Made by a program: the position numbers and the translations under genes. Below the pieces are notes generated by a model, which saw only the letters and a list, made by a program, of their open reading frames with translations, searched no databases and had not been told where the DNA came from. Shown piece after piece: positions 44,251 to 52,558 of a DNA stretch of 64,000 nucleotides; positions within the stretch are counted from its first letter, which is position 1, and every line of letters begins with the position of its first letter. The DNA comes from Mesorhizobium sp. 113-3-3 (GTDB lineage Bacteria; Pseudomonadota; Alphaproteobacteria; Rhizobiales; Rhizobiaceae): NCBI RefSeq assembly GCF_016756495.1, contig NZ_AP023243.1, positions 1,802,501 through 1,866,500 of the forward strand, given 5' to 3'.

Positions 44251-45438
44251 ATGGTCGGCGCATCGAAGTCGGAAACGGGAGGCGGCCCGATCCGCTATGG
44301 CATGGTCGGCGGCGGGCAGGGCGCCTTCATCGGCGCGGTGCACCGCATCGCGGCGCGCCTGGACAATGAGTTCGTGCTGGTGGCCGGCGCCCTGTCGGCG
44401 AACCCGGAGCGCGCCAAGGCTTCGGCCGCCGAACTCGGGCTCGATCCGGACCGCAGCTACGCCTCCTATGCCGAGATGGCCAAGGCCGAGGCCAAGCGCC
44501 CCGACGGCATCGAGGCGGTGGCCATCGTCACGCCCAACAATGTCCACGTGCCGGCTGCCAAGGCCTTCCTCGAGGCCGGCATCCATGTGATCTGCGACAA
44601 ACCGCTGGCAACGACACTGGCCGAGGCGAAAAAGCTCGCCGCGGTCGTCGAGAAGACCGGCAAGGTGTTCGTGCTGACCCACAATTACACCGCCTATCCG
44701 ATGGTGCGTCAGGCACGCGAAATGGTGGCCAAGGGCGTGCTCGGCGACATCCGCATCGTGCAGTCGGAATATCCGCAGGACTGGCTGACCGAGGATCTCG
44801 CCGCCACCGGCCAGAAGCAGGCCTCATGGCGCGGCGATCCCAAGCAGGCGGGCGCCGGCGGTGCGCTGGGCGACATCGGCACCCATGCTTACAATCTCGC
44901 TCGCTTCGTCTCCGGGCTGGAACTGGATTCCCTGTCGGCCGATCTCGATGCCTTCGTGCCGGGGCGGCTGCTCGACGACAATGTCAACGTCATGCTGCGC
45001 TTCAAGCCCACCGGCAAGACGCATCCAGCCAAGGGCATGATCTGGGCCAGCCAGGTGGCGCCGGGCCATGAGAACGGGCTGAAGCTGCGCATCTATGGCT
45101 CGAAGGGTGGGCTGGAATGGGTGCAGGCTGATCCGAACTATCTCTGGTACACGCCGTTCGGCCAACCCAAGCAGCTGATCACCCGCAACGGCGCCGGGGC
45201 GCTGCCTGTGGCGGGCCGTGTCAGCCGCGTGCCGTCAGGCCACCCCGAGGGCTATCTCGAAGGCTTCGCCAACATCTACCAGGAGGCGGCGCGCGCCATC
45301 CGCGCGGCGCGCAGGAAGGGTGGCAAGCCGGCAAAGGACGTCGTCTTCCCGACCATCCAGGATGGCGTCGAAGGCATGGCCTTCATCGAAGCCTGCGTGA
45401 AATCGTCGAAGAAGAATGGGGCGTGGACGAAGCTTTAG
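44251..45438 (+). CDS. Gfo/Idh/MocA family oxidoreductase
   Basis: 395 residues. The N-terminal Rossmann fold has YGMVGGGQGAFIGAVH (about 16-31), and the hallmark EKP motif appears as CDKPLATT, with Asp in place of Glu but the catalytic Lys kept. The substrate domain has GGALGDIGTHAYNLARFV with the family's Asp and His. AGGGAG precedes the ATG. It probably oxidises a cyclitol or sugar hydroxyl using NAD(P), supplying a keto-sugar to the TIM-barrel isomerases. Confidence 0.92.
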   Translation: MVGASKSETGGGPIRYGMVGGGQGAFIGAVHRIAARLDNEFVLVAGALSANPERAKASAAELGLDPDRSYASYAEMAKAEAKRPDGIEAVAIVTPNNVHVPAAKAFLEAGIHVICDKPLATTLAEAKKLAAVVEKTGKVFVLTHNYTAYPMVRQAREMVAKGVLGDIRIVQSEYPQDWLTEDLAATGQKQASWRGDPKQAGAGGALGDIGTHAYNLARFVSGLELDSLSADLDAFVPGRLLDDNVNVMLRFKPTGKTHPAKGMIWASQVAPGHENGLKLRIYGSKGGLEWVQADPNYLWYTPFGQPKQLITRNGAGALPVAGRVSRVPSGHPEGYLEGFANIYQEAARAIRAARRKGGKPAKDVVFPTIQDGVEGMAFIEACVKSSKKNGAWTKL

Positions 45439-45440
45439 TC

Positions 45441-45589
45441 GCCCCTTCAACCGGATTGCCAGTCGAATTGTGAAGGGCAATTCGGGGCAATCCGACCTCT
45501 CCCCGAGGGGAGAGGAGGTGCCGGCGCCAACGCTAAATCTCTTCTCCCCTTGGGGAGAAGGTGGCCGCGGAGCGGCCGGATGAGGGGGA
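45441..45589. repeat. 149-bp intergenic repeat, copy 2
   Basis: Same family, size and orientation as 21562-21711, starting GCCCCTTCA and ending TGAGGGGGA. Internal palindromes CTCTCCCCGAGGGGAGAG and CTTCTCCCCTTGGGGAGAAG are intact. It lies between the Gfo/Idh and TIM-barrel genes and does not enter either frame. Confidence 0.88.
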
Positions 45590-45647
45590 GTTTGCGCGAA
45601 GCTGGTGGGACAGCCAACACGCGCCATCAAATGGGGGAGGGGCGTCG

Positions 45648-46499
45648 ATGAAAATCGGCATGTGCATGTTCTTGTGGACGACCAGCGTCTCGAAAAAACA
45701 CGAGCCGCTGCTTCGCGACATCAAGGCGACGGGCTTCGACGGTGTCGAGATACCGATTTTCGCCGGGACGCCGGACGATTACAAAAAACTCGGCGACCTG
45801 CTCGATCGCATCGGGCTGGAGCGCACCGCGGTCTCGGCGATGGGCGATCCCTCGATGAACCTGATCTCGCCGGATGCCGCGACCCGCAAGGCCGGTATCG
45901 CCTACATGAAATGGGCTGTCGATTGCGCAGATGCGCTCGGCGCCAGGACGCTCAGCGGGCCGCTGCATTCGACGCTCGGCGCCTTTTCCGGCAGCGGGCC
46001 GACGCCCGCCGAGAAGAACCGTTCCGTCGCCTCGCAGCGCGCCATCGGCGACCATGCCGGCAAGCGGAATGTGACCATCGGGCTGGAGGCTCTGAACCGC
46101 TTCGAATGTTATCTTTTCAACACGATGGCGGACCTATCGGAGCACATCGATGCCGTCGGCCGACCACACATCAAGGCGATGTACGACACCTTTCACGCCA
46201 ACATCGAGGAGGCCGATCCGATCGGTGCCTATACGAAGCACCGCAGGAATGTCGTGCACATCCACATATCGGAGAACGATCGCGGCGTGCCGGGGCGCGG
46301 CAACATCCCGTGGAAAGAGACGTTCGCGGCGATCCGCAAGAGCGGCTATGACGATTGGCTGACCATTGAGTCCTTCGGACGTTCGCTTAAGGACCTGGCG
46401 GCGGCGACAAAGGTGTGGCGCGATTTCGCGGAGACGCCGGAGGCGGTTTATCGCGAGGGGTATAAGCATATCAGGAACGGCTGGAAGAAGGCCGCTTAG
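45648..46499 (+). CDS. sugar phosphate isomerase/epimerase-like TIM-barrel protein
   Basis: 283 residues, of the D-psicose/D-tagatose 3-epimerase-like type. The four metal ligands are likely Glu in TIGLEALNRFE, Asp in MYDTFHANIEE, His in VVHIHISENDRG and Glu in WLTIESFG. GGGAGGGG lies 4 nt before ATG 45648. It closes the plus-strand group begun at 43141, though the repeat in front could decouple it. Likely a ketose or keto-inositol epimerase/isomerase. Confidence 0.9.
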   Translation: MKIGMCMFLWTTSVSKKHEPLLRDIKATGFDGVEIPIFAGTPDDYKKLGDLLDRIGLERTAVSAMGDPSMNLISPDAATRKAGIAYMKWAVDCADALGARTLSGPLHSTLGAFSGSGPTPAEKNRSVASQRAIGDHAGKRNVTIGLEALNRFECYLFNTMADLSEHIDAVGRPHIKAMYDTFHANIEEADPIGAYTKHRRNVVHIHISENDRGVPGRGNIPWKETFAAIRKSGYDDWLTIESFGRSLKDLAAATKVWRDFAETPEAVYREGYKHIRNGWKKAA

Positions 46500-46635
46500 G
46501 GCATGTCGATATTCGGGTGAGGCCGGCCTGCAAATGAAGGGTTCCTGCGCTTCCGGTGCTCACGTACCCAAAAGTACGCTCCGCTCTCGCAACCCCGCAT
46601 TTTCGACTCGGCCCGACCCGAATCTCAACATGCCC
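46499..46635. repeat. 137-bp inverted-repeat element between convergent genes
   Basis: The left arm begins GGGCATGTCGATATTCGGGT and the right arm is its near complement (22 of 26 positions). An inner hairpin, CGTAC..GTACG, lies near 46563-46579. The element touches the stop codon of the TIM-barrel gene and ends 17 bp before the phnE stop, so it may terminate both. A short relative is at 14163-14226. Confidence 0.8.
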
Positions 46636-46651
46636 TGAGACGCTGAAATCG

Positions 46652-48019
46652 CTACCCCTGCTCGGCCTGGATCCTGTTGTAGTCGTGGATCGTCCGGCTC
46701 AGCCGGCGGCGCAGGAAGTTCGAGATGTTGTCGAAGATGAAGACGACCAGCAGGATCAACAGCACCATGTAGAAGACGTTGGCCCAGTTGGAATTGGTGC
46801 GCATCGCTTCCCACAATTTCAGGCCGATGCCGCCGGCGCCGACGGCGCCGATGATGGTGGCGCCGCGTGTGTTGGATTCCCACTGGTAGAGCGTCTGGCT
46901 GATGAAGACCGGAATGACTTCCGGCATCACGCCGTAGCGCTGCACCAGAAGGCCGTTGGCGCCGGTCGACAGCACACCTTCGCGCGGCTTGTCGTCGATG
47001 TTCTCCAGCGCCTCGGAGTACGTTTTGCCGAGTGTGCCGATCTCGGTGAAGAAGATCGCGGCACTGCCCGCCAGCGGACCGGGGCCGAAGGCACGGGTGA
47101 AGAACAGCGCCCAGATCAGCATGTCGACCGAGCGCATGAAATCGAAGAAGCGTTTCAGGACCTGGCTGAGCACGCCGCTCGGCGTGATGTTGCGGGCGGC
47201 GAAGAAGGCGAGCGGGAAGGCGACGATGCCGCCGAGCAGCGTGCCCAGGAACGCCATGACGATGGTCTGCAGCAGCTTTGTCCAGACGTCGCCGTGCTGC
47301 CACTGGGCGTTGTTCCAGATGTTGTCGCCGGCCAGCGCCAGGTTCGACGTGCCCGGCTTCAACTCGGGCCCGGACACGATCAGCGAGATCACCTCTCCGG
47401 CTGGTTTGCCGAAGAAGGGCGAACGTGTGTCGAAGACGAAATTCGCCCAGCCGAGGAAGCGCTTGCGAACCTTGACGCGGTCGACGGTGACGCGCACCTC
47501 GCCGACGAAGCCCATCTTGGCGACCACTTCGTCGTCATGCGCGGTGATCCAGTCCGGCACCGGACCCGTGATCACAGGCTTGCCGCTGGTCAGCGCGACA
47601 GGCACGGTCTCACCGTTGGCCGTAAGCGTTGCCTGCGCCTTGTCGAAGGTAACGGATTTCGCCGGGCCATCGATCAGCACGGTGAAGGTACCGTCCGGCT
47701 TCTTGATCACCCAGTCGGGGTTGGGGTTCTCGCCAAGCGCGGAAAAGCGCGGGTATTTTGGCGTGATCTCAGGCTGGTCGAGGCGGAATTCCGGTTGCAG
47801 GTCGTAGCTGATCCATTGTGTCAGGAACAGCGGCAGACGCTCCCAGTGCGATTCCCGCAGCACCTGCGGCAGGCTGAAGAACCACAGCACATAGATGAGG
47901 TAGGTCAGGATGCCGAGGAACAGGAAGAGCGGGGCGAAGCGCTTGTACAGAGGCCGCCGGAACACCTGCGGATAGCGCTCCTCGATCGACAGTATCTCCT
48001 CGGCGGTCATGGTCGCCAT
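46652..48019 (-). CDS. phnE: phosphonate ABC transporter permease with large inserted domain
   Basis: 455 residues, far longer than usual PhnE (about 260-330). TM1 (FAPLFLFLGILTYLIYVLWF, residues 27-46) is followed by about 200 mostly hydrophilic residues before the permease core (TIVMAFLGTLLGGIVAFPLA; GAVGAGGIGLKLWEAMRT). The insertion is probably periplasmic. GGGAG precedes the ATG. It follows the other phnE gene by 3 bp, so the two should pair as a heterodimeric channel for phosphonates or related esters. Confidence 0.9.
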   Translation of the reverse strand: MATMTAEEILSIEERYPQVFRRPLYKRFAPLFLFLGILTYLIYVLWFFSLPQVLRESHWERLPLFLTQWISYDLQPEFRLDQPEITPKYPRFSALGENPNPDWVIKKPDGTFTVLIDGPAKSVTFDKAQATLTANGETVPVALTSGKPVITGPVPDWITAHDDEVVAKMGFVGEVRVTVDRVKVRKRFLGWANFVFDTRSPFFGKPAGEVISLIVSGPELKPGTSNLALAGDNIWNNAQWQHGDVWTKLLQTIVMAFLGTLLGGIVAFPLAFFAARNITPSGVLSQVLKRFFDFMRSVDMLIWALFFTRAFGPGPLAGSAAIFFTEIGTLGKTYSEALENIDDKPREGVLSTGANGLLVQRYGVMPEVIPVFISQTLYQWESNTRGATIIGAVGAGGIGLKLWEAMRTNSNWANVFYMVLLILLVVFIFDNISNFLRRRLSRTIHDYNRIQAEQG

Positions 48020-48022
48020 GGT

Positions 48023-48994
48023 TCACGCTCCCATCATAAAGGCCTGTTCGCCGACCAGCTTGCGGCGCAGCCAGGCGGAGAACTGGTCGATGATGAAGAT
48101 GGTCGTGAACAAGAGCAGCACCAGCGCCAGTGTCTTGGCGCCGAAGCCGCGCGAGATGGAGAGCTTCAACTCCTCGCCGATGCCACCGCCCCCGACGGCG
48201 CCGATGATGGTCGAGGCGCGGACATTGATCTCGACGCGCAGCAGCGTGTAGGACATGAAATTGGGCAGCACCTGCGGCAGGTCCGCGAAGCGCACGCGCT
48301 CGAACCAGTTGGCTCCGACCGCCCGCAGGCCTTCCTCTGCGCGCATGTCGATGTTCTCGTTGATCTCGTAGAACAGCTTGCCGAGCGCGCCGATCGAATG
48401 CAGGCCGATGGCGATGATGGCGGCGATCGGGCCGATGGAGACGATGGCCGCGAACAAGCCGGCAATGACGATCTCGGGGAAGGCCCGCAGGAGTTCCATG
48501 AGGCGCTTGACGATGAGCCTGAGCGCCGGGTGGGGCGTCAGGTTGCGCGCGGCGATGAAAGAAAAGGGCACCGCGAAGACGAAGCCGATGAAGGTCGAGA
48601 CCAGCGCAACGTTCACCGTGGTCAGCATCAGCTCGAAATATTCGGGGATGTAAAAACCACCCCAGACATAAACGCGCCCGAGCGGGAAGTTGTATTCCTG
48701 GGTGCCGGTGTCATGCGGCGAGGCAATGTCGAACAGCGCCCGCCAGACGTCGTTCCAGTCCTTGGGGACCAGCCAGCTCAGGAAATCCAGAATATGCGGC
48801 AGCCGGTCGAAGAAGTGCCCGGCATTGGCTTCGTCGGCGAACCACATGCTGGCGAACATCGCGGCCAGCAGCAGGCCGACGCCGAGCACGGTATAGAACC
48901 GGCGCAGCGACGTCTGGCGTCGCCAGGCATCGGCCATCGGGTGGGTGGCGCCGGAGGCGGCTGTCAATGAGGGGGCTGTCACGGAAAGGGTCAT
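48023..48994 (-). CDS. phnE: phosphonate ABC transporter permease
   Basis: 323 residues. TM1 is at about residues 32-50 (FYTVLGVGLLLAAMFASMW), then a short periplasmic loop and the permease core with VPFSFIAARNLTPHP, IGALGKLFYEINENID and ASTIIGAVGGGGIGEELK, the PhnE signature. It lies just after the phnD terminator-like hairpin and is coupled to the second phnE gene. Confidence 0.92.
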   Translation of the reverse strand: MTLSVTAPSLTAASGATHPMADAWRRQTSLRRFYTVLGVGLLLAAMFASMWFADEANAGHFFDRLPHILDFLSWLVPKDWNDVWRALFDIASPHDTGTQEYNFPLGRVYVWGGFYIPEYFELMLTTVNVALVSTFIGFVFAVPFSFIAARNLTPHPALRLIVKRLMELLRAFPEIVIAGLFAAIVSIGPIAAIIAIGLHSIGALGKLFYEINENIDMRAEEGLRAVGANWFERVRFADLPQVLPNFMSYTLLRVEINVRASTIIGAVGGGGIGEELKLSISRGFGAKTLALVLLLFTTIFIIDQFSAWLRRKLVGEQAFMMGA

Positions 48995-49006
48995 GATCGG
49001 AGATGC

Positions 49007-49040
49007 AAAAAGGGCGGTGTTTCTTGAACACCGCCCTTTC
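49007..49040 (-). terminator. terminator-like hairpin after phnD
   Basis: 13-bp perfect arms (AAAGGGCGGTGTT and its complement) with a 5-nt loop and, on the minus strand, a run of five T. It lies between phnD and the first phnE gene, so it should lower permease expression relative to the binding protein. Confidence 0.85.
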
Positions 49041-49051
49041 CGATTTCGCCG

Positions 49052-49960
49052 TTAGCCGCCGATGGCTGCCTTACGGGCTTCGACGATGACGTTGTAGAAG
49101 TCCGGCTTCACCGGAACGTAGCCGGTGAAATCGCCACCTTCCACGCCCTCGAAGCAAGCCTTGTCCTTCTTCGGCAGATCGGTGAAGAAGGCGGCGAGTT
49201 TGGCGGTCATCTCGTCGCCCAGCGCGGTGCGCACGACCAGCGGGCCGTTCGGGATCAGGCCCGAGCGCCAGACTTCGACGAAGTCGTTCGGGTCCGCGGC
49301 GCCCTTGGCGACGACCTTGTGGAAGGAGCCGGAGGTGAAGCCGTTCTTGAAGTCGCCGATGCCGGAGGAATCGTCGACTGCGACATCGACCTTGCCGTCG
49401 CGCACGGCCAGGATGTTGTTCTCATGGCCGCCATTGAACTGGGTCGAGGCGAAGAAGGTTTCGTTCGAGGCGCCGGTTTCCTTCGGAATCTGGGTCAGCG
49501 GGATCAGGTAGCCCGAGGTCGAATCCGGATCGGCATAGCCGAGCTTCTTGCCCTTGGCCGACTTGATGTCGGTGATGCCCGAGGTCTTCAGTGCCAGGCC
49601 GATCGAATAGTAACCGGTGGAACCGTCGGTCTGCTTGGTGGTGAGGATCGGGGTCACCGCCTTGGGATCCTTGAGATAGACGCTGGCATAGCCGGAGGCG
49701 CCGAGTTCGGCGAAGTCGAGCGTGCCGCCGAGCAGGCCCTGGATAACGCCGTCATAGTCGGCCGCGGGGAACAGCGAGACCTTCTCGAAGCCGAATTCGG
49801 TCTTCAGATGGTCGGCAAGGCACTGGTAGTTGCGCAGCCGGTCGGTCTCGTTTTCACCGCCCAGAATGCCGACGCGGAATTCCTTCAGATCGGCGGCGTG
49901 GGCCATGCTGGTCGCCATGGCGAGCACCGAAACGGCGCTGAAAACCATCTTCCTGAACAT
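49052..49960 (-). CDS. phnD: phosphonate ABC transporter substrate-binding protein
   Basis: 302 residues. A signal peptide (MFRKMVFSAVSVLAMATSMA, cut after HAA) precedes a PhnD-type fold: FRVGILGGENETDRL, FGFEKVSLFPAADYDGVIQGLLGG, DPDSTSGYLIPL. GGAGAG precedes the ATG. It captures phosphonates in the periplasm and delivers them to the PhnE/PhnC complex; it lies 92 bp after phnC. Confidence 0.95.
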   Translation of the reverse strand: MFRKMVFSAVSVLAMATSMAHAADLKEFRVGILGGENETDRLRNYQCLADHLKTEFGFEKVSLFPAADYDGVIQGLLGGTLDFAELGASGYASVYLKDPKAVTPILTTKQTDGSTGYYSIGLALKTSGITDIKSAKGKKLGYADPDSTSGYLIPLTQIPKETGASNETFFASTQFNGGHENNILAVRDGKVDVAVDDSSGIGDFKNGFTSGSFHKVVAKGAADPNDFVEVWRSGLIPNGPLVVRTALGDEMTAKLAAFFTDLPKKDKACFEGVEGGDFTGYVPVKPDFYNVIVEARKAAIGG

Positions 49961-50052
49961 TTGATGTCTCTCCTGTAAGTTCCGGCCCCGCGCCGGCAGC
50001 GTTCTTGATTTTGACAGGTGCCCTTGACGCGGGCTGGCGATCCCAACTGCTC

Positions 50053-50910
50053 TCAGTAACCCGGGAATGCGGGTTCGAGCGGTCCGGCGGATGCTGCGAT
50101 CTTCTGCTTGAAGGCAACGCTGGTGGAGGTAATGGCCTCCGATATCTCCGCGCCATTGCTGTCGGCGCCGTAGACGAGGCGCACCGCCTCACGGTTGAGC
50201 TCTTCGGGCGGGCCGTCGAAGACGACCTTGCCGGCGGCCATGCCGATGATGCGGCTGCAATAGGCGCGCGCGGTGTCGAGCGTGTGCAGATTGGTGACGA
50301 CGGTGATGCCCTCGCGCAGATTGATGTCCTGCAGCGAATCCATCACCACCTTGGCGTTGAGCGGGTCGAGCGAGGCGATCGGCTCGTCGGCGAGGATCAC
50401 CTTGGGCTGCTGCATCAAAGCGCGGGCGATGGCGACGCGCTGCTGCTGTCCGCCGGAAAGGGTGCCGGCGGGCTGAAGTGCCGTGCGGGCTATGTCGAGC
50501 CGCTCGAGCGCTGCGACCGCCTCGGCGCATTCGGCGCGCGAGAACATGCCGAGAAGGTTGGACAGTGTCGAACGGTGGTTCAATTTGCCGAGCAGCACGT
50601 TGGTCAGCACGTCGAGGCGCGGCACCAGGTTGAACTGCTGGAAGATCATGGCGCAGTCGCGCTGCCATCGCCGCAGCGGCGAGCCGCGCAGCTGGGAGAC
50701 CTCGGCGCCGTCAAAAAAAATCGACCCTTGGCTGGGGTCGACAAGACGGTTGATCATGCGAAGAAGGGTCGATTTGCCAGCGCCCGAACGGCCGATGACG
50801 CCAACCATCTGACCCTGCGGGATCGAGATGTTGACGTCGCTGACGGCGGTGTTCTTGCCAAATCGTCGGCTGACGCCGCGGATTTCGAGTGTGGCAGAGC
50901 TTGCTGACAT
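50053..50910 (-). CDS. phnC: phosphonate ABC transporter ATPase
   Basis: 285 residues: Walker [10 protein letters not shown], signature [15 protein letters not shown], Walker [13 protein letters not shown]; the H-loop region reads [11 protein letters not shown], as usual in PhnC. ATG 50910 is used. First gene of the phnC-phnD-phnE-phnE transport operon, with a Pho-box-like element about 57 bp upstream. A C-terminal tail of about 30 residues extends beyond typical PhnC. Confidence 0.95.
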   Translation of the reverse strand: MSASSATLEIRGVSRRFGKNTAVSDVNISIPQGQMVGVIGRSGAGKSTLLRMINRLVDPSQGSIFFDGAEVSQLRGSPLRRWQRDCAMIFQQFNLVPRLDVLTNVLLGKLNHRSTLSNLLGMFSRAECAEAVAALERLDIARTALQPAGTLSGGQQQRVAIARALMQQPKVILADEPIASLDPLNAKVVMDSLQDINLREGITVVTNLHTLDTARAYCSRIIGMAAGKVVFDGPPEELNREAVRLVYGADSNGAEISEAITSTSVAFKQKIAASAGPLEPAFPGY

Positions 50911-50966
50911 GAGCAGGTTCCAGTCCCGACCTTGTTGATCGTCAGGCACTCGCCTAGCGCAGCCAC

Positions 50967-50995
50967 ATGAACCTGCCGTGTCGCCAGCATGTCAG
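50967..50995 (-). promoter_or_regulatory. Pho-box-like site upstream of phnC
   Basis: On the minus strand: CTGACAT, 4 nt, GCGACAC, 4 nt, GGTTCAT, three 7-mers on an 11-bp repeat. The first unit is close to the PhoB consensus CTGTCAT; the other two are weak. Phosphate-starvation control of phnC is plausible. Confidence 0.5.
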
Positions 50996-51024
50996 TTTTG
51001 TTACGCTCCACAGGCGCGGTGAGT

Positions 51025-51125
51025 GAAGCGCGTCGCGCTGAAACGAATTCATGCGACGCGCTTCAGGTCTTTGTTCTTGTGCATGTCGTTCTCCCAAAAC
51101 CGAGGTCACTTTCGGGCGACATGCA
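51025..51125. repeat. double-hairpin intergenic repeat
   Basis: Two perfect inverted repeats in series: GAAGCGCGTCGC / GCGACGCGCTTC (51025-51064) and TGCATGTCG / CGACATGCA (51080-51125). The composition suggests a rhizobial repeat element. It fills the gap between the 2H phosphoesterase gene and the phnC promoter and could end the upstream transcript. Confidence 0.8.
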
Positions 51126-51143
51126 CCGGCGCCTGGCTGGCGA

Positions 51144-51854
51144 TCAGCCGAGCACCAGCAATTCCTCGAAATGCTTCATGTCGCGGAAAGCGCAGAAGGC
51201 GGGCGCCTTGATCTCGATTATCGGAGCCTGTCTTGCGAAAAGCGCCAGGCAGTCGCCGAACAGCGCCTGCCACGCTGCGACACGGTCGTCGGCAAGACGC
51301 TGGATCTGGTAGGCGAAGGTGATGTGGAAGACGTAGGTGTCGTGGTCGGGGTGCCGGTAGCCGAACCGCACCGCCAGCGCATCGCGCCATTGACGCATGA
51401 TGCGCACGTCCTCGTCCGTTGCACCGGCAACGGTAAGACCGGTCGGCACGATTTCAACCACCTTGATGTTGAACGGGCCGAAGCCTCTGAACCCCTTCAA
51501 GCGTTCCAGATAGAGGCGGGTCATGGCGTCGATGCTGGTGTCGAGCGGCACGTCCTGCGGCCAGAAGGGCAAGCGGCGGCGATATTCTATGATGCCCTGG
51601 AACAGCGTCATGTGCAGGCTGGAGGCGGGCGTGAAGGCGAGCCGGTCGGCGTCGGGCATGGCGAGCATGCGCTCGCGGACCTCCAGAACCACCGCTTCGG
51701 AGGGCGATCCGCTGACGAGATGGCTGACGACGGTGTTACCCGGTTCGGTCAGGAAATTGCCCGCCGTGTCGTAGCGCGTGCCGAGATGCAACGGGGGCAT
51801 CGGATTGGAGCCGGCAAAGAATCCGGCGAGCGAGGGTCTGATGGTGTCGAGCAT
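51144..51854 (-). CDS. 2H phosphoesterase superfamily protein (DUF1868-like)
   Basis: 236 residues. Two HxT motifs about 95 residues apart, His81-Met-Thr83 (SLHMTLFQG) and His177-Ile-Thr179 (VFHITFAYQ), define the 2H fold shared by RNA ligase-like and cyclic phosphodiesterase enzymes. AAGGAG precedes ATG 51854. It is the last gene on the phn strand, 86 bp after the acetyltransferase gene. Many phn clusters carry a different 2H protein (DUF1045); here it may hydrolyse a cyclic phosphate intermediate, but this is inference. Confidence 0.8.
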   Translation of the reverse strand: MLDTIRPSLAGFFAGSNPMPPLHLGTRYDTAGNFLTEPGNTVVSHLVSGSPSEAVVLEVRERMLAMPDADRLAFTPASSLHMTLFQGIIEYRRRLPFWPQDVPLDTSIDAMTRLYLERLKGFRGFGPFNIKVVEIVPTGLTVAGATDEDVRIMRQWRDALAVRFGYRHPDHDTYVFHITFAYQIQRLADDRVAAWQALFGDCLALFARQAPIIEIKAPAFCAFRDMKHFEELLVLG

Positions 51855-51940
51855 GGCGATCTCCTTGGGGGAGATGGCGTCCTGTCCGAGTCCTGTGTCA
51901 GGGATATGAACAGGCTCTCTTATAACGATGATGTGAGGAC

Positions 51941-52558
51941 CTATCCCTCGTATTTCTCCAGGAAGGCTTCGGCTGACAGCTCGCGAAAATCATCGAGCGA
52001 GGCGCGCAGCCTGGCGTGGTCCCAGTCCCACCAGGCAAGCGCCTGGTAGCGTTCGGCGGTGCGGCGGTCGAAGCGTTCGCGGATCGGTTTGGCCGGCACG
52101 CCGGCGACGATGGTGTAGGGCGCGACATCCTTCGAGACGACCGCGCCGGCGCCGACCGCCGCGCCATCGCCGACGCTGACGCCGGGCAGGACGGTCGAGC
52201 CGTGGCCGAGCCAGGTGTCGTGGCCGATGGTGACCCGCTTGGCGCGGCGCTGGGCAAAGAACGCGCTCTCGTGCTCGGCGTCGTCCCAATAGTCCGAGGC
52301 GCGGTAGGTGAAGTGGTGCAGCGTCGGCCGCCAGGTCGGGTGGTTGGTGGCGTTGAGGCGCACGCTTGCGGCGATGTTGGCAAACTTGCCAATCGTCGCG
52401 CACCAGACCGAGCAATCCTGCATCATGTAGGAATAGTCGCCGAGTTCAGATTCCGAAACCCGGCTGCGGTCGGCGATCTCGGTCCAGCGGCCGAGCGTCG
52501 AATTGTGCACCTCCGCCGTCGGGTGGATCAGCGGCGTCTCCGACAATTTCCTGGTCAT
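51941..52558 (-). CDS. hexapeptide-repeat acetyltransferase of the phn cluster
   Basis: 205 residues, left-handed beta-helix. Imperfect hexapeptides run through residues about 10-170 (IHPTAEVHNSTLGRWTEI, GHGSTVLPGVSVGDGAAVGA), with a loop holding NATNHPTWRPTLHHFTYRA as in xenobiotic/chloramphenicol-type acetyltransferases. It matches the phosphonate-associated hexapeptide transferase group. ATG overlaps the phnL stop (ATGA). It may N-acetylate an aminophosphonate, an analogue of PhnO. Confidence 0.88.
   Translation of the reverse strand: MTRKLSETPLIHPTAEVHNSTLGRWTEIADRSRVSESELGDYSYMMQDCSVWCATIGKFANIAASVRLNATNHPTWRPTLHHFTYRASDYWDDAEHESAFFAQRRAKRVTIGHDTWLGHGSTVLPGVSVGDGAAVGAGAVVSKDVAPYTIVAGVPAKPIRERFDRRTAERYQALAWWDWDHARLRASLDDFRELSAEAFLEKYEG

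Noticed and set aside
46556..48970. 804-codon plus-strand open frame
   Set aside because: Antisense to both phnE genes; no recognisable domain, Asp/Arg/His/Gln-rich shadow composition.
49961..50052. Pho box before phnD
   Set aside because: Only a single CTGTCAA half-site is seen, and phnD can be transcribed from the phnC promoter.
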